DNA of 14,442 nt from Thermoplasmata archaeon. GTDB taxonomy: Archaea; Thermoplasmatota; Thermoplasmata; Lutacidiplasmatales; UBA184. The notes beneath the pieces were generated by a model that did no database searches, was not told where the DNA came from, and saw only the letters and a list, made by a program, of their open reading frames with translations. Position numbers and translations under genes: made by a program. Shown one piece after another: positions 7,302 to 14,146 of this stretch. Position 1 is the stretch's first letter. Each line of letters starts with the position of its first letter. The stretch lies in assembly GCA_030044695.1 (NCBI GenBank), contig JASIDM010000099.1:1-14442 (forward strand), read 5' to 3'.

Positions 7302-8287
7302 TGCCGGGCCCTCCGCACGCTGGCGTAGAACTTGCGGTAGTCCTGGACGTCCGGTCCGGCCTGGTCGATCTTCTTTCCGGTGATGTCGATGAACACGGAC
7401 TCCAGGCTCGGCTTCTCCACGTTGATGCGGCGGATCCCGTCCGTCGCCAGGGTGTGGAACAGGCGCGGCAGCACCTCCTCGGCGGAGCTGACGCGGAGCA
7501 CCCAGGTTGACCCCTGCTGGCGGACGCTGGTCACGCCGGCGATCGCCTCGAGCTTCGCCGGGGTCACCGCCTCGCTGGTCTCGAGCTCCACGTAGTCCGC
7601 GCGCACGCGGGCCTTGAGCTCCGACGGGGTCCCGACGGCGACGAACTTGCCGTGGTCGATGATCGCCACGTGGTCGCAGAGGAAGTCCGCCTCCTCGATG
7701 TAGTGCGAGGTGAGCAGCACCGTCACGCCGAACTGGCGGTTGACGCCGGTGATCAGCTCCCAGAGCATCCGGCGTACGTTGGCGTCGAGCCCGATCGTCG
7801 GCTCGTCCATGAAGATCACCTCGGGCTGGTGGAGCAGGGCGAGGGCGATCTCCATCTTCTTGCGCATCCCGGTGGAGTACGTCCCGACCTTGTCCTTGCG
7901 GCGGTCGGTGAGCTCGAAGTAGGCGAGGAGCTGCAGCGCCCGCTCCTTCCACTCCGTCAGGTGCTGCAGCTTGGCCTGCAGCCAGAGGTTCTCCCATCCC
8001 GAGAGGTCGTCGTCGAGGATCACTTCGGCGGCGACCCAGCCGACCCGCTGCTTCACGTGCATCGGGTCGCGCGCCACGTCGAAGCCGGCGACCGTGGCGG
8101 TCCCGTCGGTGATGTCGCTCAGGCCGGTGAGCATCTTGATGATCGTCGTCTTCCCGGCGCCGTTCGGGCCGAGGAGGCCGAAGATCGTCCCGCGGGGGAC
8201 GGCGAGGTCGACGTGGTCGACGGCGACCAGCTTGCCGTAGTGCTTGGTCAACCCCTTGGCGGAGATGGCGAGGCCGTCGGCGGTCAC
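7298..8287 (-). CDS. ABC transporter ATP-binding protein (DrrA-like)
   Basis: This is a 329-residue ATPase. GPNGAGKT (40-47) is Walker A, STGMRKKMEIA (138-148) the ABC signature in its STGM variant, VIFMDEPTIGLD (157-168) Walker B plus D-loop, and H195 in LLTSHYIEEAD the switch histidine. About 100 residues after the core form the C-terminal domain seen in DrrA-type exporters. At the Q-loop the sequence reads VGWVAAEVILDDD (82-94) where family members usually have a Gln in VPQ; here that position is Ala87. The GTG start overlaps the padR stop in GTGA (8284-8287). It powers the downstream ABC-2 permease and is controlled with it, probably by PadR. Confidence 0.92.
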   Translation of the reverse strand: MTADGLAISAKGLTKHYGKLVAVDHVDLAVPRGTIFGLLGPNGAGKTTIIKMLTGLSDITDGTATVAGFDVARDPMHVKQRVGWVAAEVILDDDLSGWENLWLQAKLQHLTEWKERALQLLAYFELTDRRKDKVGTYSTGMRKKMEIALALLHQPEVIFMDEPTIGLDANVRRMLWELITGVNRQFGVTVLLTSHYIEEADFLCDHVAIIDHGKFVAVGTPSELKARVRADYVELETSEAVTPAKLEAIAGVTSVRQQGSTWVLRVSSAEEVLPRLFHTLATDGIRRINVEKPSLESVFIDITGKKIDQAGPDVQDYRKFYASVRRARQ

Positions 8288-8808
8288 GCGCGGCGCCTCG
8301 GCCGGGCGGCGGCCACGCGGTGGCCGCGTCCGCGGAGCTCCTCGAGACGAGCGGAGAGCTCCGCGATCGTCGCGGTCCGCAGCCCGTCGCGTCGCAGCGG
8401 AGCGGGCTCGGTCGCCGGTCCGCCGTTCAGCGTCGCCGAGATCGCGTCCAGCGACCGTCGCAGCCGTCGTAGGAGGAAGCTGTCCAGGTCCGCCGCTCCC
8501 ACGACCTCCGCCCAAAGGACGCTCAGGTCGGGGACCCCGGGGGCTCCGGCCCCCATCTGGCGGCGCAGGCGGCGTAGCACGGCTCGTCCCGCCGGCGTGA
8601 TCCGGTAGGCCCGGCGTCGTCCGACCAACCTGGGGCGGGCGAGGCCGCGGTCCACGAGGCGCTGCAGCGACGGGTAGATCGTCCCGGCGCTCGGGCGCCA
8701 GGCCCCCTGGGTGCGGTCGGCGATGCGCTGCGCCAGCTCGTAGCCGTGGACCGTCCCGGCGCGCTCCATCTGGGCCAGGGCGTACAGCCCCACCATGCGC
8801 GGTGGCAT
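8284..8808 (-). CDS. PadR family transcriptional regulator
   Basis: The 174-residue protein has an N-terminal winged helix-turn-helix at about 5-80, with the PadR core WRPSAGTIYPSLQRLVDRGL (37-56) and the wing GRRRAYRITPAGRAVL (63-78). The C-terminal part (about 95-174) is Arg/Leu-rich with helical character, as in PadR dimerisation regions. PadR proteins are usually repressors released by small molecules and often control an adjacent drug-type ABC exporter, which matches the overlapping ATPase and permease genes. The start is the ATG at 8808; a second ATG four codons on is possible. A perfect palindrome ends 30 nt upstream, so autoregulation is likely. Confidence 0.9.
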   Translation of the reverse strand: MPPRMVGLYALAQMERAGTVHGYELAQRIADRTQGAWRPSAGTIYPSLQRLVDRGLARPRLVGRRRAYRITPAGRAVLRRLRRQMGAGAPGVPDLSVLWAEVVGAADLDSFLLRRLRRSLDAISATLNGGPATEPAPLRRDGLRTATIAELSARLEELRGRGHRVAAARPRRRA

Positions 8809-8837
8809 CGGTCGCGACGTTCCCTCCGGAACGGTCG

Positions 8838-8855
8838 TATATCGAATTCGATATA
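8838..8855 (-). promoter_or_regulatory. 18-bp perfect palindrome, candidate PadR operator
   Basis: TATATCGAATTCGATATA is identical to its reverse complement over all 18 bases and stands out in GC-rich surroundings. It ends 30 nt before the padR ATG, so its TATA bases sit where the TATA box would be. A bound PadR dimer would block TBP, giving autorepression of padR and the exporter. The binding protein is inferred from position. Confidence 0.8.
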
Positions 8856-8909
8856 ACGCCGCCGTGGCCCCGGACGGACGGGCCCCGGCCGCGTCGCCCC
8901 GACGGCCGA

Positions 8910-9374
8910 CTATTCGGTCAGCGCCCGGTTCGTCTCCCGGAGGCGCCGCGCCATCTCGCGCAGGACCCCCTGGAGGACGTCCGGCTCGCTCTTGGCGAAG
9001 CCCCAGAACTCCCAGCGGGAGAGGACGGCGCACTCGGACGCCTGGACCGCGACGACATCGGCCGAGCGGGGCTGTTCGTCGAACAGCGTGAGCTCCCCGA
9101 AGAATTGACCGGGCCCGAGGCGGGCCAGCACCCGGGTCCCTTGACGCACCTCGGCCGCGCCGCGAAGGAGGAGGTAGAAGCCGATCCCCGCCTCGCCCTG
9201 CTTGACGACCCGAGCGTCCGCCGGGTACCCGACGACCTTCGCGGACTTGGCGAGGGATTTGAGCTGCTTTTCCGTGAGGGCGGAGAAGATCGGGGCGCGG
9301 CCGAGCATCGAGGCAACGTCCCCGGCGGAGGAACCGGACGCGGCCGCCACGGCTCCCGGTACGCGACCCCCCAT
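8910..9374 (-). CDS. Stand-alone cyclic nucleotide-binding domain (CNB/cupin) protein
   Basis: This protein of up to 154 residues is made almost only of a CNB (CAP_ED) domain: APIFSALTEKQLKSLAK helix (27-43), the beta-roll, and the phosphate-binding cassette GQFFGELTLFDEQPRSADV (89-107), with Glu95 and Arg103 at the positions that contact cyclic-nucleotide ribose and phosphate in CAP-type proteins. No helix-turn-helix, kinase or channel domain follows, so it is not itself a CRP-type transcription factor. It may sense a nucleotide or act with a partner. The ATG at 9374 overlaps a TTTAT box, so a GTG at 9350 (27 nt downstream of the box) or the ATG at 9308 (MLGRAPIF) may be the true start. It is divergent from hemA and 101 bp before padR. 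Confidence 0.8.
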   Translation of the reverse strand: MGGRVPGAVAAASGSSAGDVASMLGRAPIFSALTEKQLKSLAKSAKVVGYPADARVVKQGEAGIGFYLLLRGAAEVRQGTRVLARLGPGQFFGELTLFDEQPRSADVVAVQASECAVLSRWEFWGFAKSEPDVLQGVLREMARRLRETNRALTE

Positions 9375-9377
9375 AAA
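9373..9377 (-). promoter_or_regulatory. TATA-like TTTAT box, CNB-protein promoter
   Basis: TTCTTTATGG on the minus strand contains TTTAT and also the ATG at 9374. If it is a TATA box, transcription would begin near 9350, where a GTG lies in frame, and the ATG inside the box would not be the start codon. Confidence 0.45.
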
Positions 9378-9408
9378 GAACTGACCGTGAGGGAGGCGTC
9401 GGCCCGGA

Positions 9409-9420
9409 CCGTACGTACGG
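9409..9420. promoter_or_regulatory. 12-bp palindrome in the CNB-protein/hemA divergent promoter
   Basis: CCGTACGTACGG is a perfect inverted repeat between the two divergent genes, 38-49 nt before the hemA ATG and just upstream of its AAAA box. Flanking GGACC (9406-9410) and GGTCC (9421-9425) are also complementary but centred one base off. It is a candidate regulator site for hemA, the CNB gene or both; the bound protein is unknown. Confidence 0.5.
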
Positions 9421-9427
9421 GGTCCCC

Positions 9428-9431
9428 AAAA
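9428..9431 (+). promoter_or_regulatory. TATA-like AAAA tract before hemA
   Basis: CCCCAAAAGG is the only AT-rich patch near the hemA start; it begins 30 nt before the ATG at 9458. AGGAGGGGGG follows it but lies about 18 nt or more from the ATG, too far for a normal Shine-Dalgarno sequence. The layout fits a leaderless haem-operon transcript. Confidence 0.4.
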
Positions 9432-9457
9432 GGAGGGGGGGCCGTCGGAGGCCCGAG

Positions 9458-10741
9458 ATGCCGGCGGGGGTGCTTCCGACCGAGGAGGCCGCGACCGGGT
9501 TCCCGGCCAAGACCCGCGGCGCGATCGCGGAGGCGCCGTCGGGCCCGGAGCCGCTGGTCCTCGTCGGCTACGAGTGCAGCCTCGCCACCACCACGCTCGG
9601 CGAGCTGGAGACGATCGCCACGGCGGTCAGCGGGCCCTGGCTTCGCTCCGCGTTCGCTCGTCTCCCCGACGCCGAGGAGGCCGTGGTCCTGGCGACCTGT
9701 TGTCGGCGGGAACTGTTCGTCCTCAGTCGGAGTTCCACCGGAGCGGACCGCTGGCAGGAGCTCCTGCCCGGCCCAGGCGCGGCCTGGACCCGACGGGTGG
9801 GCCGGGAGGCCGTCCGACACCTCTTCCGCGTCGCGGCCGGGCGCGAGTCGCTGGTCGTCGGCGAGAAGGAGGTCCGCGGTCAGGTCCGCGCGACGTCGAC
9901 CGCCGTCGTTAGCCGACATCGCCAACGGGCGCTTCGGGACCTGCTGGCGGGGGCCGCCTCTTCCGCGGATCGCCTTGTCCCGCACGTCCCGCGTTCGCGG
10001 TCGATCGCCGCGGTCGCCGCCACCCGAGCTCTCGAGCTCGCGGGCCGGCCGTTCCCCCGCGTGCTGGTCGTCGGCTCCGGCGAGGTCGGGCGACAGGTCA
10101 CCGAATTGCTCGCGCCCTCCGCCCGCGTCACGCTCGCCTACCGGGAGCGGTCGCCGGAGCCCGAGTTCCTTCGCGCCGCCGGCGCGCGGGCCGTCCGCCT
10201 CGACGCGGTCGGACCCGAGATCGCCGTCTCGGACGTCGTCGTCGCGGCGACCAAGAGCGGGTCGCCCTGGCTCCGTGCGCAGGACGTCCCGGGGGGACGC
10301 GCCCTGATCGTCCTCGACCTCGGGGTGCCGCGCAACGTCGAGGCGGCCGTGGGGGAGCTTCCGAACGTTCGCCTGGTGGACCTGTCGGAGCTGCGCCCCC
10401 GAGGTGCCGTCGACCCCAGCCCGGACCTCGAAACGGCCCTCGAGGCCGCGGCCGACCAGGCCCACGACAGGCTCGCCGTCCACAGCCTGGAGCCGTGGAT
10501 CGCGGCCGCGCGGCGCCGTGCCGAGGGGGTTCGCGTCGCCGAGCTCGCGACGGCCAGGGAGTTCCTCGGCCCGCTCACGCTGGAGCAGGAGGTCGCCGTC
10601 GACCGGCTGACCCGACGACTCGTGAACCGACTCCTCGTCGGTCCCACCGAGCGCCTCCGCCGCCTTCCCCCCGGGGAGGATGGGGACCGGCTCCGCCGGT
10701 TCGCCCTGGAGCTGCTCCGAGCTGATCCGTCGCTCCCGTGA
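9458..10741 (+). CDS. hemA: Glutamyl-tRNA reductase
   Basis: This 427-residue enzyme catalyses the first step of the C5 route, reducing glutamyl-tRNA(Glu) to glutamate-1-semialdehyde with NADPH. The catalytic motif ATCCRRELF places the nucleophile at Cys81; the next residue, usually Asn in TCNR, is Cys82. GRESLVVGEKEVRGQV (128-143) matches the conserved GxxSxVxGExxIxGQV block. VVGSGEVGRQV (204-214) is the NADPH Rossmann loop, DLGVPRNVE (287-295) a further family motif, and a helical dimerisation domain follows to the end. About 30 residues before VLVGYECSL are outside the family core. The gene is first in the operon, after a weak TATA-like tract; it probably works with HemL, whose gene is last in view and with which GluTR is known to channel the labile product. 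Confidence 0.94.
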   Translation: MPAGVLPTEEAATGFPAKTRGAIAEAPSGPEPLVLVGYECSLATTTLGELETIATAVSGPWLRSAFARLPDAEEAVVLATCCRRELFVLSRSSTGADRWQELLPGPGAAWTRRVGREAVRHLFRVAAGRESLVVGEKEVRGQVRATSTAVVSRHRQRALRDLLAGAASSADRLVPHVPRSRSIAAVAATRALELAGRPFPRVLVVGSGEVGRQVTELLAPSARVTLAYRERSPEPEFLRAAGARAVRLDAVGPEIAVSDVVVAATKSGSPWLRAQDVPGGRALIVLDLGVPRNVEAAVGELPNVRLVDLSELRPRGAVDPSPDLETALEAAADQAHDRLAVHSLEPWIAAARRRAEGVRVAELATAREFLGPLTLEQEVAVDRLTRRLVNRLLVGPTERLRRLPPGEDGDRLRRFALELLRADPSLP

Positions 10742-11646
10742 GCGACCGACTCCGGGTCGCCACCCGGCGGAGCCCCCTCGCGAGGTCCCAGGCGGAGCTC
10801 GTGGCCCGCGCCCTCGCGCGCGCCCACCGCGAGCTGAGCGTGCGACTCTGCCCGATGGCGACGAGCGGTGATCGCGACCTCCGACCGGGAACCGCCCCGG
10901 ACTTCACCGACGCCCTCGACCGGGCCCTGCTGGACGGCACCGTCGACGTCGCGGTCCACAGCGCGAAGGACCTGCCGGTCGCGCCGGTCCCCGGGCTCAC
11001 CGTCGCCGCCTGCCCGCGTCGCGCCGACCCCCGGGACTGCCTCGTCGTGGCGGAGTCGGTAGCGGTAGGGGAGCTCCCCAAGGGCGCCCGGGTCGGGTCG
11101 AGCAGCCTCCGTCGCCAGGCGCAGCTGCTGCGCTGGCGCCCCGACCTCCAGGTCGTCGAGCTCCGCGGCAACGTGGACCGACGGGTGGCGAGGGTTCGAT
11201 CGGGAGAGCTCGACGCGGTGATCCTGGCCGTGGCGGGCCTGGTCCGTCTGGGTCGTTCGGACGAGATCCGGCGGCGGTTGCCCACGGCGGAGTTCCTGCC
11301 GGCGCCCGCGCAAGGAGCCCTCGCGGTCGTCGTGCGGGCGAACGATCGGAAGACGCTCGCCCTCGCGAGGGAGATCGATGACCCCCCAACGCACGCCGCC
11401 GTGGTCGCGGAGCAGGCGTTCGCGGCCCTCCTGGGAGGGGACTGCCGAGTGCCGCTCGGAGCGCTCGCGCGCCTGCACCGGGGGCGGCTCCGCCTCGAGG
11501 GCGAGGTGCTGAGCCCGGACGGCAGGGTACGACTGCGCGGGTCAGCGGTCGGCCGGCTGGCGGACGCTCGCGGCGTCGGTCGACGGCTCGCCCGAGGATT
11601 GCTGGCTCGCGGCGCCGGCCTACTGCTCGCGCCCCGGGGCAGGTAG
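10738..11646 (+). CDS. hemC: Porphobilinogen deaminase (hydroxymethylbilane synthase)
   Basis: The 302-residue protein polymerises four porphobilinogens into hydroxymethylbilane. VHSAKDLPV (73-81) holds the catalytic Asp78. GSSSLRRQAQLL (120-131) is the substrate-carboxylate-binding Arg motif. GGDCRVPLGA (233-242) contains Cys236, the anchor for the dipyrromethane cofactor; the loop has an inserted Asp compared with the usual GGCxVP. PAPAQGALAV (188-197) is another family block. Length is typical. The GTG start overlaps the hemA stop in GTGA (10738-10741), consistent with translational coupling. Nothing appears truncated. Confidence 0.95.
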   Translation: MSDRLRVATRRSPLARSQAELVARALARAHRELSVRLCPMATSGDRDLRPGTAPDFTDALDRALLDGTVDVAVHSAKDLPVAPVPGLTVAACPRRADPRDCLVVAESVAVGELPKGARVGSSSLRRQAQLLRWRPDLQVVELRGNVDRRVARVRSGELDAVILAVAGLVRLGRSDEIRRRLPTAEFLPAPAQGALAVVVRANDRKTLALAREIDDPPTHAAVVAEQAFAALLGGDCRVPLGALARLHRGRLRLEGEVLSPDGRVRLRGSAVGRLADARGVGRRLARGLLARGAGLLLAPRGR

Positions 11647-11650
11647 GAGG
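11646..11650 (+). promoter_or_regulatory. Shine-Dalgarno GGAGG for hemD
   Basis: GGAGG begins at the last base of the hemC stop TAG and lies 6 nt before the hemD GTG. It is the clearest ribosome-binding site in the window and falls at the one hem junction where the genes do not overlap. Confidence 0.7.
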
Positions 11651-11656
11651 CCGATC

Positions 11657-12415
11657 GTGGCCGCGCGGGCCCGCCCGGAGGTCGTGCTGCTCGCCGCGAA
11701 CGGCACCCTGAGTGGACTCGGTCCGGCAATCGCCTCCTCGGGCCTGCGGCTGCGTCGCATCGCGGCGCTACGGGTCGTCGCGACGTCGCCGAGATGGCTC
11801 TCGGGCTCGGAGGCGTTCGCCCGAACCGCCGACACGATCGTTGTCACGAGTCGCCAGGCCGTGGATCGACGTCTCGTTCGCTGGGCACACCGCCCGCCCG
11901 GGGCTCCCCGCCCCGAGATCTGGGCAGCGGGTCCCGGCACCGCCGAGGCGCTGCGCAGATGGGGTCTCCAGCGCGTCCACCAGCCGACCGCGCTGGGGGC
12001 CGAGGGGGTGCTTCACGCGTTGGGCCGGCGTCGGCCGCGCGTCGTCCTCCACGTCACCTCCGATCTCGCCGGCACGGAGCTGGCGCGGCGGCTACGCGGG
12101 CAAGGTCACCGAGTCGCCCAGGTCGTCAGCTATCGGGTGCGTCCGCGGCTGACAGCGATCCGCGAGCAGCGCGAGGGGATCGTGGCGGCCTCGGCCCTCG
12201 TCGTGTCGAGCCCGTCCGTGGTTGATGGGCTCCGGCGGGCCCTAGGCCCCGCCACGACGCGGAGGATCGGTCGGACGATGCCGGTGTTCGTTCTCGGGGA
12301 GCGGACGGCCCGAGCGGCCCGGCGCGCGGGACTCCGCCGCGTCTCCGTCGCCGCGTCGACCTCCCCGCAACGCTTTGCGCGCGAGCTGGTCCGGGCGATT
12401 CGCGATGCCGCGTAG
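11657..12415 (+). CDS. hemD: Uroporphyrinogen-III synthase
   Basis: This 252-residue cytosolic enzyme cyclises hydroxymethylbilane with inversion of ring D to uroporphyrinogen III. The family diverges quickly, so the call uses scattered matches in the two-lobe fold: VVTSRQAVDRRL (62-73), AAGPGTAEALRRWGL (90-104), SYRVRP (158-163) with Tyr159 near the catalytic region, SSPSVVDGLRRAL (184-196) and VLGERTARAARRAGL (212-226). The position between hemC and hemB makes the assignment strong. The start is GTG at 11657, ten bases after the hemC stop and 6 nt after GGAGG. The end overlaps the proposed hemB start by 11 nt. Confidence 0.9.
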   Translation: MAARARPEVVLLAANGTLSGLGPAIASSGLRLRRIAALRVVATSPRWLSGSEAFARTADTIVVTSRQAVDRRLVRWAHRPPGAPRPEIWAAGPGTAEALRRWGLQRVHQPTALGAEGVLHALGRRRPRVVLHVTSDLAGTELARRLRGQGHRVAQVVSYRVRPRLTAIREQREGIVAASALVVSSPSVVDGLRRALGPATTRRIGRTMPVFVLGERTARAARRAGLRRVSVAASTSPQRFARELVRAIRDAA

Positions 12416-13424
12416 TCCTCGACCGTCGCGGACGCCGCCGACCGTGCCGTCGCCGGCCGCCCGACCGCGGCGCCTGCGACGGACCGCACGCCTCCGCGAC
12501 TGGGTCGCCGAGACGGACCTGGACGCTCGCCACCTCGTGCTGCCGGTCCTCGTACGGGCGGGCGACGGGAGGCCGACGCCCGTCCCGTCGCTGCCGGGGG
12601 TCGCCCGGTGGCCGGTCGGTGCCCTGCCCGAGCTGGCCCGCGCGCTCCACGCCGCGGGCGTTCCGGCCGTGCTGCTGTTCGGTCAGGCGGAGCGGAAGGA
12701 CGGCGAGGGTCGCGAGGCCTGGTCGCCTCGCAGCGCGGTGGCGCAGGCCGTCGGCGCCCTCAAGTCCGCCGACCCCGAGCTGATCGTCGTCACGGACGTC
12801 TGTCTCTGCGCCTACACCGATCACGGTCACTGCGGGGTCGTTCGGAACGGGGCCGTGGACAACGACGCCACGGTCGAACGCCTCGCGAGGACCGCGGTCG
12901 CTCACGCCCGCGCGGGCGCGGACCTCGTGGCGCCGAGCGCGATGATGGACGGCCAGGTCGCCGGCCTCCGCGCGTCGCTCGACACCGCGGGGTTCCCGGA
13001 CCGGGGGATCCTCAGCTACGCCACGAAGCACGCCTCCGCGTTCTACGGCCCGTTCCGCGAGGCCGAAGGCTCGCGCCCGTCGTTCGGGGACCGCACGACC
13101 TACCAGATGGACCCCCGGAACGCCCGCGAGGCCCTGCGGGAGCTGCGGCAGGACGTCGCGGAGGGAGCGGACATCGTCATGGTGAAGCCGGCGCTCACCA
13201 GCCTCGACCTGCTCGCGCGGGCCCGCCGTCGGATCGACGTGCCGCTCGCCGCCTACCAGGTCAGCGGGGAGTACGCCATGCTCAAGTCCGGGGCCCGCTC
13301 CGGGGCGTTCTCGGAGCGGGAGGCCGTGCTGGAGACGCTGACCGCGATCCGCCGGGCCGGAGCCGACCTGATCGTGAGCTACTATGCCCAGGACGTCGCG
13401 GCGTGGCTCCGGAGGGCCCCGTGA
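12405..13424 (+). CDS. hemB: Delta-aminolevulinic acid dehydratase (porphobilinogen synthase)
   Basis: This enzyme of about 339 residues condenses two 5-aminolevulinate molecules to porphobilinogen. The two Schiff-base lysines are Lys208 in [14 protein letters not shown] and Lys261 in [25 protein letters not shown] supplies Cys133, Cys135 and Cys143, the three-cysteine catalytic zinc site, so this is the zinc-dependent class rather than the magnesium class with Asp replacements. [18 protein letters not shown] is the usual N-terminal motif. The ATG at 12405 overlaps hemD by 11 nt; the GTG at 12444 ([13 protein letters not shown]) gives a more usual N-terminus and is a real alternative. Confidence 0.94.
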   Translation: MPRSPRPSRTPPTVPSPAARPRRLRRTARLRDWVAETDLDARHLVLPVLVRAGDGRPTPVPSLPGVARWPVGALPELARALHAAGVPAVLLFGQAERKDGEGREAWSPRSAVAQAVGALKSADPELIVVTDVCLCAYTDHGHCGVVRNGAVDNDATVERLARTAVAHARAGADLVAPSAMMDGQVAGLRASLDTAGFPDRGILSYATKHASAFYGPFREAEGSRPSFGDRTTYQMDPRNAREALRELRQDVAEGADIVMVKPALTSLDLLARARRRIDVPLAAYQVSGEYAMLKSGARSGAFSEREAVLETLTAIRRAGADLIVSYYAQDVAAWLRRAP

Positions 13425-14146
13425 CCGCCGGCGCCCCCGGGCGCGAGGCCGCCGACGAGGAGCGGGATTTCGTCAAGTACACGTTCTACCACCTGCGCCC
13501 AGAGTGGCGGCGCCTCCCGGCCGAGGAGCGCCGGGCCGGCCGGACCGCGCTCGCCGGGGTCCTCGAGCATCCGCCCGCCGGCGCCGAGGTCGAAACGTAC
13601 TCCCTCGTGGGGCTGAAGGCCGGCGCGGAGTTTCTCGTCTGGACGGTGGCGAGGTCCCTCGAGCCGATCTCCCTCCTGCACGCGCGGATCGCCGGGACCC
13701 CGCTCGGAGGCTACCTCGACGTCCCCTACGCCTACTTGGGGATGGGTCGGGTGTCGGAGTACGTCGGCCCGAACGCCCTCGGCGGGGAGGGCTCGAGCGG
13801 CCGCCGGCGCGCCAGCGGCAAGCCGTACCTGTTCGTCTATCCGTTCACGAAGAAGCGGGAGTGGTACGGGCTACCGTTCGAGGAGCGGCGGCGCGTCATG
13901 GGCGAGCATCTCCGCATCGGCCACCGCTACCCGTCGGTGGAGATCCACACGGGGTACTCGTTCGGGATCGACGACGCGGAGTTCATCCTCGCCTTCGAGG
14001 CGGACGCCCCCGCCCAGTTCTTGGACCTCGTGCACGACCTCCGCCCGTCGGAGGCGAGTCGCTACACCGAGCTCGAGACCCCGATCTTCAGCTGCGTCCG
14101 CATGCCGCCAGCGCGGCTGCTCGAGCTCGTCGAAGGCCTTCCGTGA
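13421..14146 (+). CDS. hemQ: Coprohaem decarboxylase (HemQ/ChdC), chlorite dismutase family
   Basis: The 241-residue protein has the duplicated ferredoxin-like fold of the Cld family. [20 protein letters not shown] (138-157) holds Tyr140, matching the catalytic tyrosine of ChdC, and MGEH provides His163, the expected proximal haem ligand; their 23-residue spacing equals that of Tyr135 and His158 in the Corynebacterium enzyme. [13 protein letters not shown] (176-188) resembles the NTTYSFGLDD-type segment of actinobacterial and related members. HemQ converts coprohaem III to haem b, the last step of the coproporphyrin-dependent pathway. The GTG start overlaps the hemB stop in GTGA. Placement between hemB and hemL argues for a haem-synthesis role rather than chlorite detoxification. 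Confidence 0.88.
   Translation: MTAGAPGREAADEERDFVKYTFYHLRPEWRRLPAEERRAGRTALAGVLEHPPAGAEVETYSLVGLKAGAEFLVWTVARSLEPISLLHARIAGTPLGGYLDVPYAYLGMGRVSEYVGPNALGGEGSSGRRRASGKPYLFVYPFTKKREWYGLPFEERRRVMGEHLRIGHRYPSVEIHTGYSFGIDDAEFILAFEADAPAQFLDLVHDLRPSEASRYTELETPIFSCVRMPPARLLELVEGLP

Noticed and set aside
9431..9440. AGGAGGGGGG as the Shine-Dalgarno sequence of hemA
   Set aside because: It ends 17 nt before the ATG, too far for normal pairing, and other first genes here lack such sites. A leaderless start fits better.
8802..10483. Open frames on both strands across the CNB gene and hemA (about 500 codons each)
   Set aside because: They run through the divergent promoter region and contradict the HemA and CNB motifs. 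Composition is typical of shadow frames.
10138..11729. Minus-strand open frames antisense to hemA and hemC
   Set aside because: No recognisable motifs, Arg/Ser-rich, and antisense to two enzymes with intact catalytic residues.
12608..13420. In-frame N-terminal extension of HemQ across hemB
   Set aside because: The upstream part translates to Arg/Gly-rich sequence in the wrong frame of hemB. The GTG at 13421 in a GTGA overlap gives a normal-length HemQ.
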